A stretch of DNA of 53,950 nucleotides from a virus, in the IMG/VR virus record IMGVR_UViG_3300047586_000088, positions 1 to 53,950 of that record; one strand, 5' to 3'. Under the pieces are notes generated by a model. The model was not told the origin of the DNA and did not search any database. It saw only the letters and a program-made list of their open reading frames with translations. The position numbers were made by a program, and so were the translations under genes. Shown here one piece after another: positions 1 through 6,721 of the stretch. Position 1 is the first letter of the stretch. The number at the start of each line of letters is the position of its first letter.

Positions 1-213
1 GTCGGCGCCGCAGCGCGGGCAGAGGCCGGCCTGGTGGTACTTGGCGGATACCCGCTCCGACCGGGGAAACACCGCCTTGCAGGCCATGCAGCCAATATCG
101 GTGGGGCCGATGCGCCGGGCGAGGATGCAGAGCGGCGAGTTGTCGTCGTCATCTCGGTCGTCGATCAAGCGGAGTAGCCGCTCGTGTAGGCGTTGCTGAG
201 CCTCGATAGTCAC
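1..213 (-). CDS. Zinc-ribbon protein, N-terminal part (gene crosses the join)
   Basis: GTG start at 213 behind an AGGAGG ribosome site. The 71 codons here continue across the circle join at 53823 and the frame stays open to 53479, about 185 residues in all. Residues around 43-70 hold two Cys pairs (CMAC and CPRC) typical of a zinc ribbon. After the second pair the frame turns Arg/Pro-rich and overlaps a better-looking gene at 53451-53696, so the true end is uncertain. The function is unknown; small zinc ribbons in phages are often nucleic-acid or protein binders. It is the last gene of the minus-strand unit that ends near the RHH gene. Confidence 0.6.
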   Translation of the reverse strand, partial: MTIEAQQRLHERLLRLIDDRDDDDNSPLCILARRIGPTDIGCMACKAVFPRSERVSAKYHQAGLCPRCGAD

Positions 214-265
214 TGGCTGGCCTCCTGGCGCTGGCTGAACTCGACTGCTCGCCGGGGACGGAAAG

Positions 266-292
266 GCCCCTCGCGTGGGTGCCACGAGGGGC
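266..292 (-). terminator. Hairpin terminator after RHH gene
   Basis: The arms 266-273 and 285-292 pair perfectly (GCCCCTCG with CGAGGGGC) around an 11-base loop. Read on the minus strand the stem is followed by CCTTTCC, a weak T tract. It lies 2 bases beyond the stop of the RHH gene, so it probably ends that transcript. Confidence 0.5.
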
Positions 293-293
293 G

Positions 294-503
294 CTAGGCT
301 GCTGAGTCGGAGGTGTTCGCTTGGGCGTCGCCAGCCGTCGCCGTGACGTCACTGTCAGTCACTTTTCGGTGCAAAAAGTAGAGCTTCAGGGCCCGCCGGA
401 TGATCGAAGAGACCGAGGAGGCCTCGTAGTCGGCCAGCCTGGTAAGCTCGTCGTCCATCTCCGGCGGGATCGAGACTGTGGTGACTCGGCTTCGCCTGCT
501 CAC
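294..503 (-). CDS. Ribbon-helix-helix (CopG/Arc-type) regulator
   Basis: 69 residues from a GTG start with an AGGAGGTGAGGC ribosome site. The N-terminus reads SRRSRVTTVSIPPEMDDEL, a beta strand followed by helices and SVSSIIRRALKLYFLHRK, the pattern of CopG/Arc DNA-binding dimers. The last 20 residues are Ala/Asp/Ser-rich and probably disordered. It is divergent from the XRE gene at 609 and is driven by a consensus promoter at 526-554 that carries a short dyad, so it may repress itself and help set a lysis/lysogeny-type choice (inference). Confidence 0.8.
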   Translation of the reverse strand: MSRRSRVTTVSIPPEMDDELTRLADYEASSVSSIIRRALKLYFLHRKVTDSDVTATAGDAQANTSDSAA

Positions 504-525
504 GCCTCACCTCCTGATGTCACTG

Positions 526-554
526 ATGGTAACACCATTGTGGATACTTGTCAA
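526..554 (-). promoter_or_regulatory. Minus-strand promoter with dyad operator
   Basis: TTGACA (554-549), a 17-base spacer and TACCAT (531-526) on the minus strand, upstream of the RHH gene at 503. The -10 box forms one half of the dyad ATGGT-AAC-ACCAT (526-538), a natural operator for a small repressor. No equally good plus-strand promoter for the XRE gene was found in 504-608. Confidence 0.65.
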
Positions 555-608
555 TACACTTCAGGGTCAACATTTGTTAATCTGAGTCACGGCCTGAGGG
601 GGATCGCC

Positions 609-854
609 GTGACTCTTGGTAGCAGGATCAGGGAGCTGCGTAAAGGGCTCCACATGACTCAGGAAGAGCTTGCTGAGAAGGTCGGCCTGGACCGCTCCTA
701 CATCAGTCAGATCGAGACAGCTAAGAAGGATGCCCCCTCCCTAGATGTAGTGGCGTCCCTTGCCCGCGCGCTCGAGACGACCCCGGAAGACCTGTTTAGG
801 GCCATGGTCGGGACCTCGGAGCGTCAAGCTGACGACGACTCGACGCCAGGCTAG
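609..854 (+). CDS. XRE-family helix-turn-helix repressor-like protein
   Basis: 81 residues from a GTG start behind GAGGGGGATCGCC. Residues 5-65 match the Cro/CI-type HTH pattern, with RELRKGLHMTQEELAEKVG, LDRSYISQIETAKK and LARALETTPEDLF. There is no peptidase or dimerisation domain, so it is closer to Cro or to plasmid-type XRE regulators than to a full CI. It is divergent from the RHH gene and is followed at once by the integrase remnant, whose frame overlaps its last few codons. Confidence 0.85.
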   Translation: MTLGSRIRELRKGLHMTQEELAEKVGLDRSYISQIETAKKDAPSLDVVASLARALETTPEDLFRAMVGTSERQADDDSTPG

Positions 855-1387
855 CCCGGATCCGCAACCTCTACGGCTGGGGCGACCTCGGCGAGCGGGA
901 GTACCTGACGGAGCGAGAGGACATCCAGCGCCGCCTCGGAGCGTTGCAGCCGCCGGCGGTGCAGCGGCGCAACCTCGAGACGCTGGCTCAGCTCGCGCGG
1001 TCGGCTCACGTGGTCTGGACGAGCGCGCCCACGGAGCGACATAAGCTGCTCGTGCAACTCGTCGAGCGGATCGTCGTGAGAGACGGAAAGGCCGTGGCTG
1101 TTACGCCACGGCCCCTCCTCCACGACTTGCTTCCCGGCTGGGAAGCCTCGTCATGGTGCTGCGGAAGCGACGGGGATCGGTGCCCCACGGCCATGATTCG
1201 CCGAGGGAATCCGCCTGAGGCGGACACGGCCCCGCGCTATTCGGTGCCTCACAACCTCCTACCCGAGCACGAGCTCCGCGCGATCGCCGAGAGCGCACGG
1301 CGGGGGAGCATCTCGGGAGCGGCGAGGGAGCATCGGGTGGCCCGGCAGACGGTGAGGCGGGCACTGGCACTATTCGGTGCCAAATGA
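833..1387 (+). pseudogene. C-terminal remnant of a large serine recombinase (integrase)
   Basis: An open frame of about 184 codons begins straight after a stop at 830-832 and has no good start; the first possible one is TTG at 944. The residues RIRNLYGWGDLGEREYLTER, a coiled-coil stretch, and KLLVQLVERIVVRDGKAVAV followed by TPRP are the usual C-terminus of phage large serine recombinases. The catalytic Ser domain and the zinc domain are absent. An extra tail of about 80 residues ends in an HTH-like segment (GSISGAAREHRVARQTVRRA). I read it as a decayed integrase; an active short DNA-binding protein made from TTG 944 is possible. It contains one TCCGCCTGAGGCGGA palindrome (1210-1224). Confidence 0.7.
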
Positions 1388-1389
1388 AA

Positions 1390-1420
1390 GAGGCCGACTC
1401 TTTCTCAAGGAGTCGGCCTC
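1390..1420 (-). terminator. Strong hairpin terminator
   Basis: Perfect 11-bp stem (1390-1400 with 1410-1420, GAGGCCGACTC) and 9-base loop. On the minus strand it is followed by TTTCATTT, so it should terminate the 1439-2096 operon; it also lies 3 bases after the stop of the integrase remnant. Confidence 0.8.
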
Positions 1421-1438
1421 GGGACGGAAGGGGAAGGG

Positions 1439-1642
1439 CTAGGCCTGCTTGTACAGGAACCGCAAACTGACCACACGGCGCACCCGCCCGCCGAACTGGT
1501 TGACGTATTCAACGTTGGCCTTGTCACCCCTTACGCCCCGCACGGTTGCCTGGACCTGGTAACTTTGGCCGTAGCCCGCCATGCTTCGGCAATCGTAGGT
1601 CAGCACGTCCCCCTCGTGGACCTCGCCGTCGATGATCTGCAT
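1439..1642 (-). CDS. Hypothetical protein
   Basis: 67 residues with ATG start and an AGGAGGGAGAGCA ribosome site. The pattern of alternating hydrophobic strands and Gly (EGDVLTYDCRSMAGYGQ; VQATVRGVRGDKANVEYVN) suggests a small beta-barrel. No family recognised. It is the last gene of the minus-strand early operon and is followed by the strong hairpin at 1390-1420. Confidence 0.7.
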   Translation of the reverse strand: MQIIDGEVHEGDVLTYDCRSMAGYGQSYQVQATVRGVRGDKANVEYVNQFGGRVRRVVSLRFLYKQA

Positions 1643-1654
1643 TGCTCTCCCTCC

Positions 1655-1897
1655 TCATGCGACCAGGCCCAACTCGCGGGCGGTCCTCAAGATGTAGGCA
1701 GGGATCGGCCAGTCGTGCGACCCGTTGAGATATTGACCGACGTTGCTGGCGGAGCACCCGCATTCGCGGGCAAAGGCGGCGTAACTGAGTCCGTGCGCCT
1801 TGAGTGCCAGTCGGAGCGCGACCCGCTGACAGGTCCACTCGGTCACGGCCCGAATCCAGTCGGCTCGCTGCTCGGCTTCTGTCTGTGAGCGGATCAT
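1655..1897 (-). CDS. Small helix-turn-helix protein
   Basis: 80 residues, ATG start at 1897. The middle, with LALKAHGLSYAAFARECG, CSASNVGQYLNG and a C-terminal helix, fits an XRE-like HTH, including the recognition-helix position of SNVGQYL. The start is 1 base from the stop of the upstream gene. As part of the operon controlled by the four-operator region it is a candidate for the protein that binds those operators (inference). Confidence 0.75.
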   Translation of the reverse strand: MIRSQTEAEQRADWIRAVTEWTCQRVALRLALKAHGLSYAAFARECGCSASNVGQYLNGSHDWPIPAYILRTARELGLVA

Positions 1898-1898
1898 C

Positions 1899-2096
1899 TC
1901 AGCACCCCCACGAGAGGCTGGCGAGCTCGGCGGTGAGCATCTGCAACTCACGCTCGCAGAGTTCGACCTCTGCGGTGTCGTGCTCCCGCTCCGCCCTGTC
2001 GAGGTCCTCGGCGACCATCTGGGCGGTGTCGAGGATGACGAGCCGCTTGGCGGCGTTCGACAGGGGCTTGACGGCGATTCTCTGCTCGGCGATCAT
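1899..2096 (-). CDS. Hypothetical helical protein
   Basis: 65 residues from an ATG at 2096 with an AGGAGG ribosome site. A long charged helix (residues 25-60, rich in Glu, Asp, Arg, Leu) suggests a coiled coil. A longer reading from 2171 would run into the promoter and is rejected. First gene of the minus-strand operon, about 70 bases downstream of the predicted transcription start. Confidence 0.65.
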   Translation of the reverse strand: MIAEQRIAVKPLSNAAKRLVILDTAQMVAEDLDRAEREHDTAEVELCERELQMLTAELASLSWGC

Positions 2097-2171
2097 CTGT
2101 GTGGCCCTCCTGGGGCTGTGCGGCCCGCTCTCGTTTTGCTGGCGTGGGGCGGGCCGCTCCTCTATGCCCAT

Positions 2172-2200
2172 ATACTAACCCTGCATATGCAGCGTGTCAA
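2172..2200 (-). promoter_or_regulatory. Early leftward promoter with operator in the spacer
   Basis: Minus strand TTGACA (2200-2195), 17-base spacer, TAGTAT (2177-2172). The spacer contains the perfect 12-bp palindrome CTGCATATGCAG (2181-2192), so a bound repressor would block RNA polymerase directly. It drives 2096-1439. Confidence 0.85.
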
Positions 2201-2320
2201 GAGGTTTGGTATGATGATCCTTGATACTGCATAGGCAGTTTGCCCCTAAACGGGCCCCCTGCATTGGCAGTTATCAGGGATCATCATAGGTCGGCTCTTG
2301 ACTAGAGACTGCGTATGCAG
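2181..2320. promoter_or_regulatory. Array of four CTGC-N4-GCAG operators
   Basis: Four 12-bp palindromes: CTGCATATGCAG (2181-2192), CTGCATAGGCAG (2227-2238), CTGCATTGGCAG (2259-2270) and CTGCGTATGCAG (2309-2320). The outer two sit inside the spacers of the two divergent promoters; the inner two are 32 bp apart centre to centre, close to three helical turns. The region between is itself a large imperfect dyad: ATGATGATCC (2211-2220) and GGATCATCAT (2278-2287) are perfect inverted copies. This looks like a cooperative repressor switch; iterons of an origin are the alternative. Confidence 0.8.
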
Positions 2321-2326
2321 TAGTCT
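2298..2326 (+). promoter_or_regulatory. Early rightward promoter with operator in the spacer
   Basis: TTGACT (2298-2303), 17-base spacer, TAGTCT (2321-2326) on the plus strand. The operator CTGCGTATGCAG fills the last 12 bases of the spacer, mirroring the leftward promoter. It drives the seven-gene plus-strand operon 2359-4184. Confidence 0.85.
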
Positions 2327-2358
2327 AGGGGTGTCAGAGAGAGCCAGGAGAAAACGAG

Positions 2359-2607
2359 ATGGTACGGATCGAGAACGGCAGGCCAGTCACAGAGGGAATG
2401 AGTTTCACCAAGTGCGCGGTCCGGGGCAGCATCGCATTCGGTCAGCGAACGGTTTACCTCGGCGACGGGATGATCTGCAAGGTTCTCGACGATGAGCCCC
2501 TGCTCGGCGGTCCGAAGTTCGCCTGGGCTGATCTCGACGAGTCGGCCTATGCCACGCTGGTGCGGCAGAACCTCACGACGATTGGCGTCCGAATCGAGTA
2601 TCAATAG
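2359..2607 (+). CDS. Hypothetical protein
   Basis: 82 residues, ATG with AGGAG 8 bases upstream. It appears globular and beta-rich (GSIAFGQRTVYLGDGMICKV). No family recognised. First gene of the rightward early operon. Confidence 0.7.
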   Translation: MVRIENGRPVTEGMSFTKCAVRGSIAFGQRTVYLGDGMICKVLDDEPLLGGPKFAWADLDESAYATLVRQNLTTIGVRIEYQ

Positions 2608-2641
2608 TAACCCCGAGACCTAGAACAGAGAGGGAGAGCAG

Positions 2642-2965
2642 ATGGAAACCACAATCGAGCGCGTGATCATCATCACTGTCCGCGTCACGGAGACCAGTCT
2701 CGGCGATGAGGTGGCTACCGATCCAAACCGCGACGCGATGTACGAGGCATACTGTGACGAGTACGCGAGCGATCTCCAGACTGAGTATCCTGAGGCCAGC
2801 GTGGTCGTGGTCGTCGCTCCTCACGGTCAACTCCAGGAGGTCATTGAGGTCGCGGTCGATCCCTACGATGGCAGTCACGAGGCTTACACCCGCTGGGAGC
2901 AGGTGAGGGTTCGCGTGCAGGGCATCGGCGAACAGGTATTCGAGCGCGGCAGTTGGGTACGCTAG
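2642..2965 (+). CDS. Hypothetical protein
   Basis: 107 residues, ATG with GAGGGAGAG upstream. The first strand ERVIIITVRVT and the central YPEASVVVVVAPHGQLQEV give an alternating alpha/beta pattern. No known domain recognised. It ends in TAGTG, its stop overlapping the GTG start of the next gene by one base, so the two are translationally coupled. Confidence 0.65.
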   Translation: METTIERVIIITVRVTETSLGDEVATDPNRDAMYEAYCDEYASDLQTEYPEASVVVVVAPHGQLQEVIEVAVDPYDGSHEAYTRWEQVRVRVQGIGEQVFERGSWVR

Positions 2966-3171
2966 TGCCTGACACGATCCCCGAGCACAAGCGCTGGATT
3001 CGCAAGCGGCCCAACGTGGTCCTGACCCTCGCCCCCAGCACGAGCAAACTGCTGGGGGCCATCGCCGTGCGTCTCGGCGTCAAGCGGTCTCACGTGGTTG
3101 AGCGTCTAGTCATTGACGAGGCCCGCCGCCTCGGCCTCGCCCAGGCGCCCCAGGAGGAGGCAGCACCATGA
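2965..3171 (+). CDS. Small RHH-like basic protein
   Basis: 68 residues from GTG 2965. A strand (NVVLTLAPSTSKLLGAIAV) followed by two helices (RSHVVERLVIDEARRLGL) is consistent with a ribbon-helix-helix fold, but the match is weak. The C-terminus QAPQEE is encoded by the repeated CAGGCGCCCCAGGAGG element that also serves as the ribosome site of the next gene. Confidence 0.6.
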   Translation: MPDTIPEHKRWIRKRPNVVLTLAPSTSKLLGAIAVRLGVKRSHVVERLVIDEARRLGLAQAPQEEAAP

Positions 3172-3401
3172 TCGTCGATCGACCAGTCAGCGATTACCCT
3201 GACCTGCACCGCGACTTCGGCTGGGCGCTCGGGATCCACCGCGCTCCCGCCGGCTACCAGCACCACTGGCTTGTGGTAACGAGGGGCGCCACGTTCGGGG
3301 CGTGGACACGGGCAGAGGCTCGCTCGATCTGGTGGCACTCTGAGGATTACCAGTGGCCACTCGCGCCCCAGGCGTCCCGAGAGGAGGGACAAGATGGCTA
3401 G
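3168..3401 (+). CDS. Hypothetical protein
   Basis: 77 residues; the ATG overlaps the previous stop (ATGA). Trp- and His-rich (FGWALGIHRAPAGYQHHWLV; IWWHSEDYQWPL). No family recognised. The last codons carry a diverged copy of the CAGGCG...GAGGAGG element. Confidence 0.6.
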   Translation: MIVDRPVSDYPDLHRDFGWALGIHRAPAGYQHHWLVVTRGATFGAWTRAEARSIWWHSEDYQWPLAPQASREEGQDG

Positions 3402-3798
3402 CTATCGGTTTGCCAGAGAATACCTTGAAGAGGCCAGGCGAGCACTGCATCTCGCCGCCTCAGAGTTGCTGGCGTTGGAGCAATTCGAGAGCGCCATTCG
3501 GCTCACACAGGCGAGCCAGAACATTGCCGAGATGCGCAATCAGTATGCTAGGGCCGCCAAGGACGAAGGCCCAGAGAAGCCGAACTCTGAGGAGCTAAAC
3601 CTCGGCGACCGCGGCCCCGACGACTCCGGCCAGGCGCCACAGGAGGGCCGCGACTCCTCGGCACGGGCGACGCTCGAGCGAGTGCCCACGCTCATCGATC
3701 CCCTGATCCACCGAGTGGTTGAGGAGATCGACTACTACAGCACGTCTGACGAGGCCCAGGCGCCCCAGGAGAAAGAGAGCGATGCAGCGAACGGTTGA
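3394..3798 (+). CDS. Hypothetical two-part protein with YYST C-terminal domain
   Basis: 134 residues from ATG 3394 (overlapping the previous gene by 8 bases). Residues 1-60 form an Ala/Gln/Glu-rich helix; a linker containing GQAPQEGRDSS follows; residues 88-125 hold the motif ERVPTLIDPLIHRVVEEIDY then YST. The same C-terminal domain ends the protein at 35909-36319. The linker DNA is a copy of the ribosome-site element found at neighbouring gene ends, so the gene may be a fusion of two once separate genes (inference). Confidence 0.65.
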   Translation: MASYRFAREYLEEARRALHLAASELLALEQFESAIRLTQASQNIAEMRNQYARAAKDEGPEKPNSEELNLGDRGPDDSGQAPQEGRDSSARATLERVPTLIDPLIHRVVEEIDYYSTSDEAQAPQEKESDAANG

Positions 3799-3994
3799 CG
3801 ACGCACGTCGCGAATGCATGGAGGAACTCCGAAGGCGAGCCATCCTGCACGAGCGCCAGGGCTGGTTTCATGCGGGCGACGTGCTGGCGAAGGCCAAGGC
3901 CGAGGCCTACCTGGATGCCGTCGAGGTCGTCCAGACGTGCTTCGCTGGCCTCGATCAGGCACCCCAGGAGGGAAGCGATGGCCTCGGGAGTTAA
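3782..3994 (+). CDS. Hypothetical helical protein
   Basis: 70 residues from ATG 3782 with AGGAGAAAGAGCG upstream, overlapping the previous gene by 17 bases. It is mostly helical (DDARRECMEELRRRAILHER, AKAKAEAYLDAVEVV). The end QAPQEGSDG is again the repeated element. No family recognised. Confidence 0.6.
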   Translation: MQRTVDDARRECMEELRRRAILHERQGWFHAGDVLAKAKAEAYLDAVEVVQTCFAGLDQAPQEGSDGLGS

Positions 3995-4184
3995 CCGTCG
4001 CCCTGTTGTCAAGCGCCCCCCAGTCGTGCTCGTCTGCGAGGCCTGCGGACACGAGGGATGCAAGGCGGACCTGATCGACGATCCCGATTGGTGGGCGATC
4101 ATCACCTGCCCAGCCTGCGGGCACGTCAGGATGATCGGGGCCAAGACCGAGTGGGCGAGAGAGCGGCTGGCGGAAACGCCCTAA
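3978..4184 (+). CDS. Zinc-ribbon protein
   Basis: 68 residues from ATG 3978, with CCAGGAGGGAAGCG upstream. Two knuckles, CEACGHEGC and CPACGH, are separated by about 20 residues, a standard zinc ribbon. Last gene of the rightward operon; a large hairpin follows at 4195-4225. Confidence 0.7.
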   Translation: MASGVNRRPVVKRPPVVLVCEACGHEGCKADLIDDPDWWAIITCPACGHVRMIGAKTEWARERLAETP

Positions 4185-4194
4185 TGCAAGAGAA

Positions 4195-4225
4195 GCCCGG
4201 CCCGTGCGCCGCACACGAGCCGGGC
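4195..4225. terminator. Hairpin between convergent units
   Basis: GCCCGGC (4195-4201) pairs with GCCGGGC (4219-4225) between the end of the rightward operon (4184) and the end of the late leftward operon (4292). On the minus strand it is followed by TTCTCTTGC, so it should work best for the late transcript; on the plus strand there is no T tract. Confidence 0.6.
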
Positions 4226-4291
4226 CCCCGAGGAGTACGCAGAGGCTGGGAGGTGGCAGCCCTGCGTCTTGCCGCTCTCCAGCCGCCTGCC

Positions 4292-5755
4292 CTAATACGA
4301 TTCTCGCCAATGCAGTGCGACGATCACGAGGTCCTGGCTGTCGATCACCCCGTCCTGGTTGACATCGGCCCGGATCCAGCCAGGCGGCCCCGTCTCCAGC
4401 CAGTGCGCGTCGACGGCCTCCACGTCGGCCACATCCACGCGGTAGTCGCCGTTCACGTCCCAGGCGGGCGGCGTCGGCGTGGGACTCGGGGTGACTGTTG
4501 GAGTCAGCGTCGGCGTGTTGGTCGGTGTGGGACTCGGAGTATCGGTCGCGGTAGCCGTCGCCGTTGGAGTCGCCGTGTAGGTCGCGGTCGGGCTCGGTGT
4601 CGCGGTCAGCGTCGGCGTGAACGTAGGCGTTGGCGGCGTGGGCACGGTCGTCGGAGCGGGCGTGCTCGTCACCGTGCGGGTCGGGGTCGGAGTAGTCGCC
4701 ACTCGCCAGGTCACGGTGAGCCGAGGGGCGTTGGCCGCTGAGCCCTCGTAACTCGTGACGAACTTGCGTGCCCAGGTACCGCCCGAACCCTTGAGGACGA
4801 GCGAGAGGGCGTTGCCACTCTGCCAGTCGGCGCGGTTGACGACCTCCTGCACGACCGCTGGCATCTCACCCAAACTGTGCCAGGTGCCCGCGAGCCACTG
4901 GGAACCGTCGCTGAACGTCAGGCTCATCGTGCCGAGCGTCCGCTGTGACGGCTTGCTGGTCGTCGAGAACGCAGCACTGTTGCCCGATGCCTCAGCTCGG
5001 AGCACGAGCGATGTCGAGATCCAGCTCGCGGCGGGCTGGTAGACGTCGAGGTGCGCCGAGGTGATGACCGCACCCCGTGGGACTATGACGCCCTGGAACC
5101 TGACGCCCGTGTAGCCTGCCGTCGTCGACGATGCATTGCCAATCCAGACGGTCGAGCCGCCAGCGGTGAACGTCGTACCGTCCTCGTTCACGTCGTCCGC
5201 GCCCGAGGCAACCTGGAACGTGCCGAGCAGATCGCTGCCAGAGGGGGTCGGAGTGGCCGTCGGTAACACGGTCCGTGTCGGCGTGGGCGTCGAGGTGCGG
5301 GTCGCCGTCGGCAGGACGATCGGCGTCGGGGTGAGCGTCGGTATTCGAGCATCCGGGTAGTCGTAGCCGATCACTGAGGCCGTAAACTGCTGGTCCGCTG
5401 AGACGACGACGGTGCCGCTGAACGGACTCGGGATCTGCGCCATGTCGGCGACGTGGTACTGGTTGTTCGAGTTGGGTGGCAGCGAGTCCTCGAACTGGTA
5501 AACGGGATTGCCGCCGGCGTCCTTGAACGTGTGCAGCACGGCCAGCGCCGTCGTGTTGCCGTTGTAGACCGAGTACACGGTCTCCGCCCCAGAACCCGGC
5601 GTCGGCACGGCGTCGATCGCCGCCACGGGCACCACCTGAAAGGCGCGGTCTGGCTGGAACGTTGCCCCCGCGAGGCTCGGTCGGAGCAACAGCGCGAGGG
5701 CAATCAGCAGCGCCACAATCACCAAGGCGAGGACGTGATAGCGGCGGAGGGTCAT
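4292..5755 (-). CDS. Secreted Thr-Pro-rich protein with C-terminal dockerin
   Basis: 487 residues. A signal peptide (RR at 4-5, long hydrophobic core to about residue 29, then AGA) is followed by a beta domain (about 32-137), a TPTPT linker, a beta-sandwich domain resembling DNRLRE carbohydrate-associated domains (about 178-350), a second TP/TAT linker of about 75 residues, and a type I dockerin: [20 protein letters not shown] and [20 protein letters not shown] are the two calcium-loop duplicates. Such proteins are normally part of cell-surface or cellulosome-like assemblies, not of phages. It is the last late gene, after the holin and a zinc ribbon, so it would be exported from the infected or lysogenic cell. 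The linker style points to a Chloroflexota-like host (inference). Confidence 0.85.
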   Translation of the reverse strand: MTLRRYHVLALVIVALLIALALLLRPSLAGATFQPDRAFQVVPVAAIDAVPTPGSGAETVYSVYNGNTTALAVLHTFKDAGGNPVYQFEDSLPPNSNNQYHVADMAQIPSPFSGTVVVSADQQFTASVIGYDYPDARIPTLTPTPIVLPTATRTSTPTPTRTVLPTATPTPSGSDLLGTFQVASGADDVNEDGTTFTAGGSTVWIGNASSTTAGYTGVRFQGVIVPRGAVITSAHLDVYQPAASWISTSLVLRAEASGNSAAFSTTSKPSQRTLGTMSLTFSDGSQWLAGTWHSLGEMPAVVQEVVNRADWQSGNALSLVLKGSGGTWARKFVTSYEGSAANAPRLTVTWRVATTPTPTRTVTSTPAPTTVPTPPTPTFTPTLTATPSPTATYTATPTATATATDTPSPTPTNTPTLTPTVTPSPTPTPPAWDVNGDYRVDVADVEAVDAHWLETGPPGWIRADVNQDGVIDSQDLVIVALHWRESY

Positions 5756-6183
5756 AATGGAGGCTCCTGCCCCAGGATTTGATTCGCCTCTTGGACGGCA
5801 TCAGAGACTGTCAGCCGTGCCTCGGGTTCCTCTGGTAGGTTCGTCTCCACCCGACCGTATCGCTGGCGCAGATCCTGAATCTCCGCGTCGAGCGTCAGAG
5901 CCGGTTGCTCCGGGTGCTGCGCCTGAAGCTGCTTCGCCGCGTTGTAGACGAACCGAAGCATATCTGGCGCCTTGTCCGGTGTGGAGCCGCCACTGTTACA
6001 GTGACCCGCCCAGCGCTCAGCCCAAATGACCAGCGCACGAAGGGTCTGCCAGTTGACTCGGACGGCTACATTGTCCTGGATTCGGACGGGAGGGTATCTC
6101 GTTCCACAGTTCGGGCAGGTGCTCAGGCCGTCGAAACTAGCCACCTCGTGATTACAGATCACGCAACGTCCCACGTTAACCAC
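5752..6183 (-). CDS. Zinc-ribbon protein of unknown function
   Basis: 143 residues from GTG 6183 with GAGGAGGCCGGTC upstream. An N-terminal ribbon CVICNHEV / [10 protein letters not shown] (residues 7-30) is followed by a helical region ([19 protein letters not shown]) and a Gln/Glu-rich tail. It overlaps the dockerin gene by 4 bases. No family recognised. Confidence 0.7.
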   Translation of the reverse strand: MVNVGRCVICNHEVASFDGLSTCPNCGTRYPPVRIQDNVAVRVNWQTLRALVIWAERWAGHCNSGGSTPDKAPDMLRFVYNAAKQLQAQHPEQPALTLDAEIQDLRQRYGRVETNLPEEPEARLTVSDAVQEANQILGQEPPL

Positions 6184-6194
6184 GACCGGCCTCC

Positions 6195-6539
6195 TCAGCC
6201 CTGAGGCGGCGGAGGCATCGGCGCTACCTGCACCTTCGCTGCTGCGGCCGCTTGCATCGGCTCGACGACAGCGTTCCGAGCTCCCGACCAGATCCCGCTG
6301 GCGGCGAAGCCAGAGAGCAGCCCGTAGAGGATAATCGTCGCGGGCCGGGCGTCCGCCGCTTGCAGGAACGCGAGCAGCAGCCAGTTCCAGCCGATCCCGC
6401 AGATGAGCGCGATCACGGGACGCACCCGCTTGTCGAGTGCGTCTGGTAGTGCGAGCGCGTTGCAGAGTACGAAGACGAGCGCCACGGTGGCACCAGCTCC
6501 ACCTAGCCCGATAAGCCCTGAAAGCTGGGTCGGGTCCAT
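6195..6539 (-). CDS. Holin-like membrane protein
   Basis: 114 residues from ATG 6539 with GAGGAGGAGCTGAC. Three hydrophobic segments (about 8-28, 42-63 and 68-88) and a Pro-rich soluble C-terminus. Its position beside the amidase and the spanin-like gene supports a holin that releases the endolysin through the inner membrane. Class I topology would fit; family not established. Confidence 0.7.
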   Translation of the reverse strand: MDPTQLSGLIGLGGAGATVALVFVLCNALALPDALDKRVRPVIALICGIGWNWLLLAFLQAADARPATIILYGLLSGFAASGIWSGARNAVVEPMQAAAAAKVQVAPMPPPPQG

Positions 6540-6721
6540 GTCAGCTCCTCCTCTTGGATCATTTCGTGGTCCGGATCCTCGATCGTGATTGGCTCACCGC
6601 AGCCGTAGCAGCGCACGAGGTCGCCCGAGCTGGCCTCCAGGTAGAGCGCTTCCCTGCAATGAGGGCAGGTGAGGGACCGCCACTCGAGAATCAGTCCTGT
6701 TGGCTCGTCATCCCCGCTCAT
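6503..6721 (-). CDS. Zinc-ribbon protein
   Basis: 72 residues. CPHCREALYLEASSGDLVRC followed by YGC forms a four-Cys zinc ribbon at residues 19-41. The start overlaps the amidase stop (ATGA) and the end overlaps the holin start by 37 bases, so it is embedded in the lysis operon. Function unknown. Confidence 0.7.
   Translation of the reverse strand: MSGDDEPTGLILEWRSLTCPHCREALYLEASSGDLVRCYGCGEPITIEDPDHEMIQEEELTWTRPSFQGLSG

Noticed and set aside
1804-2178. Plus-strand frames across 1565-2234
   Set aside because: They are antisense to three small minus-strand genes with good ribosome sites and cross the promoter-operator region.
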